This document shows, piece by piece, positions 26,575 through 36,948 of a stretch of 64,000 nucleotides of DNA; within the stretch, counting starts at the first letter, position 1; each line of letters begins with the position of its first letter. The notes beneath the pieces were generated by a model that saw only the letters and a program-made list of their open reading frames with translations, was not told where the DNA came from and ran no database searches. Both the position numbers and the translations under genes were made by a program. The stretch covers positions 1 through 64,000 of the forward strand of contig JAKQUI010000003.1 of the NCBI GenBank assembly GCA_029562645.1, written 5' to 3'. This DNA is from Spirochaetota bacterium. Lineage in GTDB: Bacteria; Spirochaetota; UBA4802; JAKQUI01.

Positions 26575-29500
26575 TTACACTGGTAACTCGAACCAGAAAA
26601 CGCTCCCCGTCCCATACTGCGACTCGAAACCGACGGCCCCGCCCTGCAGTTCAATGAGCCGCTTCGTTATCGCCAGACCCAATCCCGTTCCCTCGATGTA
26701 CCGCGCACTCTCCGTACGCTCAAACTCCACGAAAATCTTAACTCGGTCCTCGTCGCGAATCCCGATCCCGGTGTCGCGAACCGCAAAGCGCACGCGTCCG
26801 CCGATGCGGCTTACCGCGAGCGTTACCGAACCCGCCTCGGTGAACTTGACGGCGTTCGAGAGGTAGTTCAACAGCGCCTGGTGCGTCTTCTGATTGTCGA
26901 GCACCATCGTGTCCGGGACACCGTCCTCCAGTTCGGTGACGATCGCGACATGCGCCTTTCCCTTGGAAGCGGCATAGCTCTGCGCATTCCGCAACACCGA
27001 CCCGATCATCTCCTGCAGGCGCACCTCGCTCTTCACAATCTCGATGTTGCCCGTTTCAATTTTTGCGAGATTGAGCACCATGTCGATCAGCCCCAACAGG
27101 TATTCGCCCGACTCCTTGATCCGCCGATAGGATGATTGGGCCGCGGTTTCCTCGTCGGCGATATACCGGTCGATGTCGCCGAACAGGGCAGCGACGGCCG
27201 GGTCGTCGTCGATCCGCAATGCGCGGAAGTCTCCGCGGATCCCGCCGAGAATATACCGCTTGCAATTACCGTCATCGGCGAGATGCCGCATGAGGGAGTC
27301 CAGCGCGGTTCGCAGGCGCTCCGCCTGGTCCCGCGCATCGCCGTCCGGCAGGTCCCGCAGGCGTTGCGCCAGCCCGCCGAGCGCGGCGAGGATCTCCTCG
27401 TCCCGCTCGAAGGAGCCGTACTGCAGCAGGTCGATGATGCCGTTGATCGCGTTCAGCGGCGTCCGGAGCTCGTGGCTCATGTTCGCGAGGAACCGGCTTT
27501 TCGCCAGGCTCGCGGCCTCGGCGGCCTCCTTCGCGTCTTCGAGCTCCTGTTTCGCGCGCCGGCTCTCCGATATGTCGCGCCCGATGCCGCACAGTATTCG
27601 CTTGCCAGCGGCGTCCCGCGTCAGCGTCGAGATGTGGTCGCACCACAGGGACGTCCCGTCCTTGCGCACCATGAGAAATTCATTGCGGATGAATGGAATG
27701 TTTTCCATCTGCTGGCGGATAAAACTCGCCGCAAGCGCTTCCCGTTGGTCGGGATGGATGATGTCGAGAAAATTCAGCGATTCGCCCTGTTCGTAGCCGG
27801 TCATCCTCCAGCCGGACGAATTCATATAGAGGATTGTTCCCGAGAAATCGCACACGCCGATGGCGTCGGCGACATTATCCAGGATGGTCCGATACCCCTG
27901 CTCGATATCGCGCAGCGCATCCTGCGCGATTTTCCGCTCGGTTATATCGCGGACGATTGCGTCGAACTCGACGATCCGGCCGTCATCGCCGAATACCGAT
28001 TTCACGTTTTGCTCCACCCACACCACCGCGCCGGTCTTTGCGACAACCGGCAGCTCTCGGAATGACGCGGGAATCCTGCCCTGCAGCTGTCGTTTGTAAA
28101 ACGCGAACTCCTCATCCCGCCGCTCCGGCGGGATCACATCGAGATAATTCATTTGGAGTATTTCGTCACGGGTATACCCGAGCAGCCTGGAGAATGCCTC
28201 ATTGGCGAAAAGGAAATTCCCCCGCCAATCGGATTTATAGATCACCTCGTTCGCGTTTTCAATGAAGTGCCGATATTTCTCCTCGCTGCGACGGAGCTCG
28301 TCCTCCGCCTCCCGCCTGTCGCTGGCGTCGATCGTGACCGCCCTGAAACCGATCGTCCCGCCTGCGTCGTTCTCGATGCGACTCACGTAATTGTCCCCGC
28401 ACTTCCGCGATCCGTCCCTGGCGATAACCTCGATCTCGATCATTCCGCGATCCATCTCTCGGCGGTGGATGCGGTTAAAAAATTCGTACACGCCGAGCGC
28501 GTTTTTCTCATCCACCAGGCGCGCGTAATTCATGCCGATGAGCTCGTCGACCGTATAACCGAGGAACTCCGCAAGGGGCCTGTTGACATCAAGAAAGGCT
28601 CCGTTGATATCGACCTCGTAATACCCGATTTTGCTGACCTCGAGGATGGAGCTGTACTTCGCCTCGGAGCGATGGAGGGCCTCGGTCCGTTCGTCAACGG
28701 TTTGCTCGAGATCGGCATTGAGGGTCGCCAGCGCGTTCTTCAGCGTGTTGATCCTGTCGGAGAGTCCCAGCGAGAAAAGAAACGCGCCCGACGTGACGCC
28801 GATTTCGAATCCGTACGTCGCGATAAATCCGCCGGGAACCACCCCCAGGCTTTTCAAGGCGGTCAGGGAACAAAAGGCCAGCATCACGATCCAGGCGAGG
28901 GTGTGAAAGTACGCCTCCCGCACCCGTCTGACGAGCAATACGATACCGACAAATAAAAACACCGCCAGGCTGACGAGGATGGAGACCGCCACCAACGACA
29001 CGATGATCCGGTAGGGCGCCGCCCATGACAGCGCCATCCCGGTGAAATACAGCACGGCCATGGCGATGACCAATCGGTTGAGTCTCGCCGAACGCTCTTG
29101 AAGCCCGAGGTACGACCGCGTGAGCAGCGACGCGAACACAAGCGTCATGAATATCCAGAAAGCGATGCCGTAATTGAACCACGGAGTATCGGGCCAGAAC
29201 AATCGGTACCCGATGCCGGTAAAGGTAAGGCTGGCCATGACAAATGCGGAATAGAACAGCGCGCTGAAGATATAGTTTACATCGCGCGAGAGCGCGAATA
29301 TCAACAGATTGGAAAGCGCCAGGATGACCAACATGCCCAAAAAGATCCCCTGGACCATGTACACGAGAAATGAATTGGAATACAGCTCACCTCTCGACCA
29401 TGCGCGAAGCGGAAGGGTGATCGAGCCGTGCGATCGCACCCGCAGATAGTAGGTATGCGATCCCGGCGACTCGTGCAACGGGAAAATGATATTGTGATGG

Positions 29501-29958
29501 TCGAACTCCCGCTCCCCGTACACATAGCGCACGCCCTCCTGCTTGAGGATAAAACCTCCCCCACGGGGAACGTACAGATCGACCTCCCGATTGAGCGGAT
29601 ACCCGGTATCGAAATACCACTCGAGCGGCTCAGATCGCTCGTTCACGACCGTGAACCTGATCCAGTACGCGGAATTCGTGAACCCGAAACCCAGGCTCTC
29701 ATGCGCGGAGGCCTTCCACGCCACGGTTCCCCGCGCGGTGTTCTCCAGGAGCGATTGAAGCGACAGGGCGCCCGTTGTGTCCTCGCAATACTCGACGTGA
29801 CGCCCGATGGGAGAACCGGAAAGCGTTCGTTCGGTAAGCCGAATTGGCTCCACGGCATACGACGAACTGTACATCAGCGCGATGAACACCAGTCCGACGA
29901 TCGTGCCCGACAGGGCTGCTTTGACGCGGTTCATTGTACGGTTACCATTATTGCGCAT
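26575..29958 (-). CDS. 7TMR-DISM sensor histidine kinase with three PAS domains
   Basis: This 1127-residue membrane kinase has, in order: a signal peptide, a 7TMR-DISMED2 sensor (about 40-180), seven membrane helices (about 195-400), a coiled coil, three PAS/PAC units (about 430-555, 557-680, 683-805), HisKA with MSHELRTP (His 829) and an HATPase (NYLSNAVKFT, DTGIGI, GTGLGLAIT). Between the phospho-His helix and the LNLAKIE helix there are 139 residues, about 90 more than normal, including the DDGN motif near 895. No receiver is attached. Start 29958 has AAGG close by; 29934 is also possible and keeps the signal peptide. It begins 13 bases after the stop of the upstream kinase, so they share an operon. 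Confidence 0.88.
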   Translation of the reverse strand: MRNNGNRTMNRVKAALSGTIVGLVFIALMYSSSYAVEPIRLTERTLSGSPIGRHVEYCEDTTGALSLQSLLENTARGTVAWKASAHESLGFGFTNSAYWIRFTVVNERSEPLEWYFDTGYPLNREVDLYVPRGGGFILKQEGVRYVYGEREFDHHNIIFPLHESPGSHTYYLRVRSHGSITLPLRAWSRGELYSNSFLVYMVQGIFLGMLVILALSNLLIFALSRDVNYIFSALFYSAFVMASLTFTGIGYRLFWPDTPWFNYGIAFWIFMTLVFASLLTRSYLGLQERSARLNRLVIAMAVLYFTGMALSWAAPYRIIVSLVAVSILVSLAVFLFVGIVLLVRRVREAYFHTLAWIVMLAFCSLTALKSLGVVPGGFIATYGFEIGVTSGAFLFSLGLSDRINTLKNALATLNADLEQTVDERTEALHRSEAKYSSILEVSKIGYYEVDINGAFLDVNRPLAEFLGYTVDELIGMNYARLVDEKNALGVYEFFNRIHRREMDRGMIEIEVIARDGSRKCGDNYVSRIENDAGGTIGFRAVTIDASDRREAEDELRRSEEKYRHFIENANEVIYKSDWRGNFLFANEAFSRLLGYTRDEILQMNYLDVIPPERRDEEFAFYKRQLQGRIPASFRELPVVAKTGAVVWVEQNVKSVFGDDGRIVEFDAIVRDITERKIAQDALRDIEQGYRTILDNVADAIGVCDFSGTILYMNSSGWRMTGYEQGESLNFLDIIHPDQREALAASFIRQQMENIPFIRNEFLMVRKDGTSLWCDHISTLTRDAAGKRILCGIGRDISESRRAKQELEDAKEAAEAASLAKSRFLANMSHELRTPLNAINGIIDLLQYGSFERDEEILAALGGLAQRLRDLPDGDARDQAERLRTALDSLMRHLADDGNCKRYILGGIRGDFRALRIDDDPAVAALFGDIDRYIADEETAAQSSYRRIKESGEYLLGLIDMVLNLAKIETGNIEIVKSEVRLQEMIGSVLRNAQSYAASKGKAHVAIVTELEDGVPDTMVLDNQKTHQALLNYLSNAVKFTEAGSVTLAVSRIGGRVRFAVRDTGIGIRDEDRVKIFVEFERTESARYIEGTGLGLAITKRLIELQGGAVGFESQYGTGSVFWFELPV

Positions 29959-29971
29959 ATCCTTCGCCGTT

Positions 29972-32008
29972 TCATAGCGGCAGTGAAAACCAGAAGGTGC
30001 TTCCCTTCCCGTATTCCGATTCGAATCCGACGTCTCCGCCATGCAGTTCCACGAGTCGCTTCGATATGGCCAACCCAAGCCCGGTCCCCTTGAAATTGCG
30101 CGCGTCCTCGGCCCGCTCGAAGTCCTCGAACACCCGCTCCCGATCCTTTTCGCGTATCCCGATTCCGCTGTCGCGAATGGAAAACCTGACCCGGTCCCCG
30201 TCCCGCCGCACCTCGAAATCGATGTCGCCGTCGTCGGTGAATTTGATGGCGTTCGAAAACAGATTCATCAGCACCTGGCCGATTTTATATCGATCGAGCC
30301 GCATGATATCCGGAACGTCCTCCCGTATCACACTGGTGATGCGGAGATGCTCCTTGCCCATCGACCGCGCGCTGCTCCGGGCATTCGTTACGGCCGAATC
30401 GACCACCTCCCGGGTCCTGCTCGTGGTCTTGTGGACCGCCTCGCTCCCCGACTCGATCATCGCAAGGTTGAGAACCGAGTCGATGATCTCGAGCAGGTGC
30501 AGGCTGGCGTCCTTGACGCGCTGATACGCATCGCGGGTCTGGTTCTCTTCGGCATCGATCAGGGCGGCGATGTCGTCGACGAGGGCCTTCGCTTCCGTGC
30601 TGGCGGCGCAAGCGGACGAACGGATGCCAACCTCGAGCACCCCCGGTACACACCGATGGCCATTGCCTTCGTTCGAGTATAATCCGATGAGCGAGTCAAG
30701 CAATGCCTGCAGGGCGATGGAATCGATCGTTCCGCATCGGGATTCCTCCTCCCGCAGGAGACGCGCCAGGGATCTGAGCTTGCCGAGCACCTCTTCATCA
30801 CAGGCGTGCGAACCGAAACGGAGCATGTCGATGACGCCGTTGATCGAATTCAGCGGGGTGCGCAGTTCATGGCTCATGCTCGCCAGGAATCGGCTCTTCG
30901 TGCGATTCGCCACCTCGGCGGCGTCCTTGGTCCGCCGAAGCTCCTCATCGGCGCGTACCCGTTCCGTGATGTCGCGCGAGATGCCGGTATACTCACACGT
31001 CCCCGTCGGCGCCTTCTCCAGGCGAACCCGTTGCCCGAGCCAAATCATCCGGCCGTCCCCACGCAGCACCGGAAACTCGAGATAGGTTTCATCGATCTTC
31101 TCTTCGTACTGGCGCTTGAAATGCGCGATCACGCGATCACGCGCATCGGGCGGCAGCAGGTCCCGGTAATTCATCCCCGCAAGCTCGTCGGAGGTATACC
31201 CCAGCAGCGATGCGCCGGCAGGATTGACGAACAGAAACCTCCCCCGGGAATCGTTCTTAAAGATGCCGTCCGTCGCGTTCTGAATAATGTCGCGATACCG
31301 CTCCTCCGATTCCTCGAGGCTCCGATTCTTCGCTTCAACTTCCGCCAGGAGCCATTCGGACTTCTTCTGCTCGTCGGCGATGATGAGCTTTTGGACAAAC
31401 GTTTCGCCCTCGAGCCGTTCCGCGACATGTGAGGCGAAAATCCCCACGCCGTTCACCGACAGCAGGAAGAAGTTATAGTAGAGGAGCTGCATGGCCGATA
31501 TCCGAGTCACAAACACCTCCGTGAGCTCGTACCCGATGACAATAAGCGATCCGCACAGCAGGGCGTGCCGAAAGCGTATGCCGGCAAATAGATAGGGAAA
31601 GGGCAGAAGGATGAGCGTGGTGCCGAGGACGTAAAATGGCGGCGTTTCCGAAAAAATCGCCATTGCATAATGGCCCGCGGCGCCGACCAGCACAACGGCA
31701 AACTGCAGAAAGGTCGTGTAGTATTTCGTATAACTCAACAGATAAATGAGCATGCTGATGGGCGCCACCACGCCGCATCGGATGATCGCCTGGCGCGTAA
31801 AGCTCTCGGGCATAACGTGATAATCAATAAACAGAAAACCGACATAGAGGAGCGTGCCAAGGAAGTAGGACCATCGGGCCTGCACGAGAAAGCGCGCGGC
31901 GAAATACTCGCCATACTGCCGCTCCATGACGGGATCAAGAAACCTGAGCAGAAACCGCCCCCTGGCGAACGATCGCGTATCCACCATCTCCCCCTTCATG
32001 CTTCGCAT
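29972..32008 (-). CDS. Multi-helix membrane PAS histidine kinase
   Basis: This 678-residue kinase has about six to seven membrane helices (residues 45-190), a coiled coil, one PAS/PAC unit (about 233-352), HisKA with SMSHELRTP (His 380) and an HATPase (NLFSNAIKFT, DSGIGI, GTGLGLAIS). It carries the same long insert between the His helix and the LNLAMIES helix (139 residues), with EGN replacing DDGN and lower similarity to the other four. The start ATG 32008 directly follows the TGA of the upstream gene, with GGGAGG four bases before it, so translation is coupled. There is no receiver. The membrane sensor portion is not a recognised family. Confidence 0.88.
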   Translation of the reverse strand: MRSMKGEMVDTRSFARGRFLLRFLDPVMERQYGEYFAARFLVQARWSYFLGTLLYVGFLFIDYHVMPESFTRQAIIRCGVVAPISMLIYLLSYTKYYTTFLQFAVVLVGAAGHYAMAIFSETPPFYVLGTTLILLPFPYLFAGIRFRHALLCGSLIVIGYELTEVFVTRISAMQLLYYNFFLLSVNGVGIFASHVAERLEGETFVQKLIIADEQKKSEWLLAEVEAKNRSLEESEERYRDIIQNATDGIFKNDSRGRFLFVNPAGASLLGYTSDELAGMNYRDLLPPDARDRVIAHFKRQYEEKIDETYLEFPVLRGDGRMIWLGQRVRLEKAPTGTCEYTGISRDITERVRADEELRRTKDAAEVANRTKSRFLASMSHELRTPLNSINGVIDMLRFGSHACDEEVLGKLRSLARLLREEESRCGTIDSIALQALLDSLIGLYSNEGNGHRCVPGVLEVGIRSSACAASTEAKALVDDIAALIDAEENQTRDAYQRVKDASLHLLEIIDSVLNLAMIESGSEAVHKTTSRTREVVDSAVTNARSSARSMGKEHLRITSVIREDVPDIMRLDRYKIGQVLMNLFSNAIKFTDDGDIDFEVRRDGDRVRFSIRDSGIGIREKDRERVFEDFERAEDARNFKGTGLGLAISKRLVELHGGDVGFESEYGKGSTFWFSLPL

Positions 32009-35000
32009 TCAACCTCCCACCGGCAGCGAGAACCAGAAGGTGCTTCCCTTCCCGTACTCGGACTCGAACCCGACCTCGCCGCCCTGAAGCTCGACCAGCC
32101 GTTTCGATATGGCAAGTCCCAGGCCCGTCCCCTCGATGTTGCGGGCACTCTCCGTACGCTCGAATTCCACGAAGATCCGTCCTCGATCCTCGTCCCGGAT
32201 CCCGATCCCGGAGTCGCTGACCTTGAAGACGATCCGATCGCCGTCGAGCTCCACATGCAGCGACACATCGCCTCTCGGAGTGAACTTGATGGCGTTCGAG
32301 AACATGTTCAGGAGCACCTGGCGGGTTTTCAGACTGTCGATGATCGCGATCTCCGGCACCGAATCCCGCACGGTGCAGATGATGCGAACGTACTCCTTGC
32401 CCTTGGATTTCGCATAGCTGCGGGCGTTCGTGAGCACCGAATCGACCATCTCCCGGACGACGACCGCCGCCTTCTTGATCTCAATCTTTCCCGATTCGAT
32501 CTTCGCAAGGTTGAGCACGGTGTCGATGAGTCCCAGGAGGTACTCGCCGCTCTCCTTGATCCGGCGATACGACGCGAACACCTCCTTCTCCTCGGCGTCG
32601 ACATGGCTCTCGATGGCGTCGAGGATCGCCGCAAGTTCCGCATCGGGCTCCGGGCTCATCGACAGCATCTGGCTCCGGATTCTTCGGAAGACGAACCGCT
32701 TGTAGTTTCCGTCGTCGGTGACATGGTCGATCAGCGAGTGCAGTTCATCGCGGAGGAAGGTTGCGAACTCGCCCCGCTCATCCGCCGGCAACAGATCGAG
32801 GCGCCCCGCCATACGCTCCAATGAAGCGAGGATGTCCTCGTCGCGCTCGAACGAGCCGAAGCGCAGAAGATCGATGATCCCGTTGATCGCGTTGAGCGGG
32901 GTTCGCAGCTCGTGGCTCATGTTCGCCAGGAACCGGCTCTTCGCCTGGTTCGCCGCTTCGGCCGCCTCCTTGGCGGCCTGGAGCTCCTCCGCGACCCGTT
33001 TCCGTGCGGTGATGTCGCGGAGGATGCCGCGAAAACCGACCGCCCGACCCCTCGCGTCGGTGATGAGGGACGCCCGGGACTCGGTAAACAGACGCTCGCC
33101 GCCCTTCCGGATGATCGGGTAATCGAACGATTCCGACGGCGCACCCGTCATGAAGACCGAGTTGAAGATGTCGAAGATGCGCGTGGCGCTTTCATCATCC
33201 GTGAACGCACGGTAGCTTTTTCCGCAGATCTCATCCGCAGGGCAGTTCATGAACCGGCACATGGCATCGTTGATAAAAATCACGATGCCGTCGAGATTCA
33301 CCTCGTAATACGCATCCTCGATATTCTCGAGAATGGAGCGATATTTCTGTTCGGAAACGCGGAGTGCGTCCTCAACTTTTTTCCGCTCGGTGACGTCTCG
33401 AACCATGCCGCTGAACCCGACAATCGCATCAGTGGAATCGATGAGAACGCCAAGGGACGTTTCAAGCAACCGCTCGTCGCCATTTTTACGATAGATGACA
33501 AAGTCCACCAGCGTTCCTCTCTCGCGGCTCTCGTAAATGGCCCGAAAGGCATCGCGGGCGATGTCCTTCCCGCGCTCGTCCATATACTCGCGATAGTTGA
33601 GACCGATCATCTCCTCGCTGGTGCGTCCCCATATCTCGCACATTGAATCGTTAATAAACGTAAAGTTGCCCTTTAGATCGAGCTCGTAATATCCCTCCTT
33701 AATGGTGGAGAGTATCCCCCGGTATTTCACCTCGCTTGCGCGAAGGGCCGCCTCGGCATTCGTCCGCGCGGTAACATCCACCGCCAGGGCCCGGAAACCC
33801 GTCGGAGCGTCATGCTCGTCAGTGATCAGCGTCACCGTCGTTTCGATGAAACCGATCTCGCCCGCGCTGTTGATGATCTCATGGTCCACGAATCCGACCT
33901 TGACCTCACGGGCGTACACCGTGTGATACACTTCAAAAACCCGGTCGGCCGTGGCCGGCGACATGAGTTTCGTGAAGCTCATTCCGATCAACTGCTCCCG
34001 CGGGTACTTCGTGAAGCTGACAACGACATCATTACAGGAGATGATCGATCCCGCAAGATCGACCTCGAAGAAGCCGGCCTTGTTGGTTTCGAGGATGGTC
34101 CGATACTTCTCCTCGCTCGCCCGAAGCGCGTTCTCGGTATTTTTTAACTCCGTAACGTCTCGGGCGATCCCGTAGAATTCCACCTTGCCGTCGGATCCCG
34201 TCACGATCTTAACGCGCTGCCCGACCCAGAACACCGAGCCGTCCTTTTTGATCATCGGAAGCTCGGCGTAGGTCTCGGGCACGCGATCCCGGAACTGCTG
34301 CACGTAAAACTCAAGCATCTGCTTCCGATAATCGGCGTGGATGATAGACGTGAAGTGATGATCGAGTATTTCCTCCGGCTGGTACCCCGAAAGCCGGAAC
34401 GCGTAGGGACTGAAGTAGGTGAAATACCCGCGCCAATCGCAGTGGTAGATGACATCGCTCGCATTCTCGACCAGCGTCCGGTATCGCTCCTCGCTCTCGC
34501 GCAGCGCATCCTCCATCTTTTTTTGCTCGGTGATGTCACGAGCGATACAATAGAAGCCGATATCGCCCTGTTTTTCGGTGAACATCTTCACGCTCATGCC
34601 GATCCAAATGTTCACTCCGTCCTTCCTGACGACCGGGCACTCGAGGTAGGTGTCTTCGGTCCTATTCCGCATCTGATCCAGATAGAAGAGCGCCGCCGTG
34701 TCCCGAAAATCCTCCCGCACCAGCTCGAGATAGTTTTTCCCCACGATTTCATCAAGCGTGTACCCCAGCTTCTTGAGGCCCGGAGGGTTCATATACTGGA
34801 TATCGCCGTTCCTGTTGGCGACATGGATCCCTTCGGTCGCCCTCTCGATAATATCCCGGAACTGCTCCTCCGATCGCCGCATTGTCTCGTTGGCGACCTC
34901 CAGCTCGGCGGTCCGGGACTTCACCGTATCCTCGAGCGTCTGCGTGTAGTTGTCGAGACGCATCTTCGCTTCCCTGACGGTCCCGGTCATCCGGTTGAAG

Positions 35001-36694
35001 TTCTCCGTCACATAGCCGATCTCGTCCTTCATCTGCACGGGGAGTTGTATGTGATAATCGCCCCGTTCAACCCGCTCGAGACCCTGGACCAGCCGTGCGA
35101 GCGGTTTGATGAGTATGCCGCGGAAGAAGAGCGGAAACCCAAGCGCGACAATGACCACGACGACGAACAGGATGTATACGAACCTCATGGCGGCCGGATG
35201 CATGCGCTCGCGGTAGGCGAGATACGGGTACCCGACTTCAAACGCCAGTCGCCGGGCCATATCCACATAATGGAAGGTCAGGAAATCATGCTGCGCGGCC
35301 GTGCGATAGTGCCGGACCCCCTGAGGAGCGAACGGTGAAAAATACGCGAGCGTCTCCTCCTTGAGACGGCTGCCCTCCGACTCTGACGAGGCCAGGTGCC
35401 CGAGAAGCACGTTCCTGAACGGAACGAATCCCGCGCGCGAAGACGATTGCAGATACGCCAAGAGCGACCGCCGGTAATCGATCGAGGGAATATTCGCGAT
35501 CGCGTTTCTTTCCCTGCGCAGTTCCTGCTGCAGATTCGCCGTATATGCGAAGAGCCCCTGCCGGGTACAGGCCGTGTCGCCAAGACCCCCGGCATACGTA
35601 CGGATCGAATCCCGATACCCGGCAAACGAGCGGTGGCTTGCATCGAGGAGGCGGGAGAGTCCCCGTTGGAAATCGGCGTCAGGGAGCCGCTCAATCTGAA
35701 CATGGAGGGCCGTGTTGAGGATCACGTCCGGGTCGATCGACCGACCGAACTGCCACCCGAGGCTTTCATCGTGATCAACGGATACGGTTTTCCTGTCGAT
35801 ATCGAGCCGGGCGCGATACGCCGACGCAACCGGCTGCTCCCCGTCAGCGGCGGCGACCTGGGCAAAGACCGCATACAGCCTGTCGAATGAGCCTTCCTGC
35901 TCCAAGTACAGGAAAAAACTGAATCCTTGAAAAAGCATAAGGATGGCCACCAGACTCACGCCGATGATCTTCACCACCACGAATGTGCGGTCCCGCGTGT
36001 AGTTGAGCGCCAGTATGGCCATGAAGGTGAAACCGATGACCGTGAAGATGTTCAGTAACACCTGAAAGGCATCTCGTCCGAGGAGCCCGGAACGACTCAT
36101 TGTGTTCGCGATGCTCGGAACCAGGGTTGCCACAATATAGCTCAGGCTTAACAGCAGGACCACCCAACGCTCCCGCGTTTTAATGGTCGCCATCTTCCAC
36201 GCCATGATTATCGCAAAAATCGCCAGAAAGAATTGGATGACGATGCCGACCATCCGACTGATGTTGTCGGCTAGAAAATCCCACTGATGCGCATTGACAA
36301 GGAACACCTTCTCGGCGCCATAGGTCGAAACGTAGAACACGATCGTGACGATGATCGAGATGAGGTATTGCAGATACAGAAGGACCTTCCCCAGGCGGGG
36401 GTGCCGCTCCTCGTGGAAATAATAGAGGAACATGTTCGCATGCGTTTCGCACAGGAGGATGGTTCCCACCGTGATCCAGCGATGATAGGCGGCGAGGGGA
36501 TGATAGAAACTGCTGGCGATAAAATAGCCCGCGTTGAAGAATAAAAACAATGTCGACAACAAGCCCATATGAAAGGTCGATTTGGACTTGTTGGGGATGG
36601 ACAGAAATATTATAGCGAGGAAACCATGGAAGACCATGGGCACCAAAGAACCCACAGTGAAAAAATTCGCATAGAAGCTGCCGAAAAAATCCAC
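32009..36694 (-). CDS. Large membrane histidine kinase with periplasmic domain, HAMP and five PAS domains
   Basis: This 1561-residue kinase first has about eight membrane helices (to residue 265), then a 230-residue extracytoplasmic helical domain (about 270-500), another membrane helix (near 505-530), HAMP (GILIKPLARLVQGLERVERG), a coiled coil, five PAS/PAC units (about 608-1235), HisKA with MSHELRTP and an HATPase. The His-to-KIE distance is 139 residues, the long-insert type, with DDGN conserved. Start GTG 36694 was chosen because GGGGGAAGG lies six bases upstream; a longer frame to 36793 lacks a site. A good promoter lies at 36901-36929. Having both a multi-helix membrane sensor and a HAMP-linked periplasmic sensor in one protein is unusual. 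Confidence 0.86.
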   Translation of the reverse strand: MDFFGSFYANFFTVGSLVPMVFHGFLAIIFLSIPNKSKSTFHMGLLSTLFLFFNAGYFIASSFYHPLAAYHRWITVGTILLCETHANMFLYYFHEERHPRLGKVLLYLQYLISIIVTIVFYVSTYGAEKVFLVNAHQWDFLADNISRMVGIVIQFFLAIFAIIMAWKMATIKTRERWVVLLLSLSYIVATLVPSIANTMSRSGLLGRDAFQVLLNIFTVIGFTFMAILALNYTRDRTFVVVKIIGVSLVAILMLFQGFSFFLYLEQEGSFDRLYAVFAQVAAADGEQPVASAYRARLDIDRKTVSVDHDESLGWQFGRSIDPDVILNTALHVQIERLPDADFQRGLSRLLDASHRSFAGYRDSIRTYAGGLGDTACTRQGLFAYTANLQQELRRERNAIANIPSIDYRRSLLAYLQSSSRAGFVPFRNVLLGHLASSESEGSRLKEETLAYFSPFAPQGVRHYRTAAQHDFLTFHYVDMARRLAFEVGYPYLAYRERMHPAAMRFVYILFVVVVIVALGFPLFFRGILIKPLARLVQGLERVERGDYHIQLPVQMKDEIGYVTENFNRMTGTVREAKMRLDNYTQTLEDTVKSRTAELEVANETMRRSEEQFRDIIERATEGIHVANRNGDIQYMNPPGLKKLGYTLDEIVGKNYLELVREDFRDTAALFYLDQMRNRTEDTYLECPVVRKDGVNIWIGMSVKMFTEKQGDIGFYCIARDITEQKKMEDALRESEERYRTLVENASDVIYHCDWRGYFTYFSPYAFRLSGYQPEEILDHHFTSIIHADYRKQMLEFYVQQFRDRVPETYAELPMIKKDGSVFWVGQRVKIVTGSDGKVEFYGIARDVTELKNTENALRASEEKYRTILETNKAGFFEVDLAGSIISCNDVVVSFTKYPREQLIGMSFTKLMSPATADRVFEVYHTVYAREVKVGFVDHEIINSAGEIGFIETTVTLITDEHDAPTGFRALAVDVTARTNAEAALRASEVKYRGILSTIKEGYYELDLKGNFTFINDSMCEIWGRTSEEMIGLNYREYMDERGKDIARDAFRAIYESRERGTLVDFVIYRKNGDERLLETSLGVLIDSTDAIVGFSGMVRDVTERKKVEDALRVSEQKYRSILENIEDAYYEVNLDGIVIFINDAMCRFMNCPADEICGKSYRAFTDDESATRIFDIFNSVFMTGAPSESFDYPIIRKGGERLFTESRASLITDARGRAVGFRGILRDITARKRVAEELQAAKEAAEAANQAKSRFLANMSHELRTPLNAINGIIDLLRFGSFERDEDILASLERMAGRLDLLPADERGEFATFLRDELHSLIDHVTDDGNYKRFVFRRIRSQMLSMSPEPDAELAAILDAIESHVDAEEKEVFASYRRIKESGEYLLGLIDTVLNLAKIESGKIEIKKAAVVVREMVDSVLTNARSYAKSKGKEYVRIICTVRDSVPEIAIIDSLKTRQVLLNMFSNAIKFTPRGDVSLHVELDGDRIVFKVSDSGIGIRDEDRGRIFVEFERTESARNIEGTGLGLAISKRLVELQGGEVGFESEYGKGSTFWFSLPVGG

Positions 36695-36900
36695 CGTATC
36701 CCTTCCCCCGCCAAGACACCGTATCAGTTTCTGCGGTGCGGAAAAATCCTTCGCCGCATGCAATGCCGGATCGACGATATTCACGCGCCCCACAGGGCGT
36801 TTCCCGGTTGTGCTCGACGCTCCATCGCGCCCCAGCCATCAACCGAGAACCTCGTCAATACCCGAATACGAATCTATGTATCCACTTCTGCCGCCTTCAG

Positions 36901-36929
36901 AGAATACCGGTTCGCGGGTAAAAAGTCAA
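36901..36929 (-). promoter_or_regulatory. Promoter inside the kinase island
   Basis: On the minus strand TTGACT (36929-36924) is followed after exactly 17 bases by TATTCT (36906-36901). It lies in the 254-base gap before the 1561-residue kinase gene. It would make 36694-25060 a second transcription unit, separable from the two upstream kinase genes. The rest of this gap shows no gene. Confidence 0.65.
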
Positions 36930-36948
36930 CCAGAATCCCGTCGGTCGA

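Noticed and set aside
30000-36800. Annotation of these kinases as hybrid kinases with receivers
   Set aside because: No receiver motifs (acidic pair, MMP-type phospho-Asp, KPF) follow the ATPase domains; each protein ends right after the GTGLGL block and the FWFSLP end.
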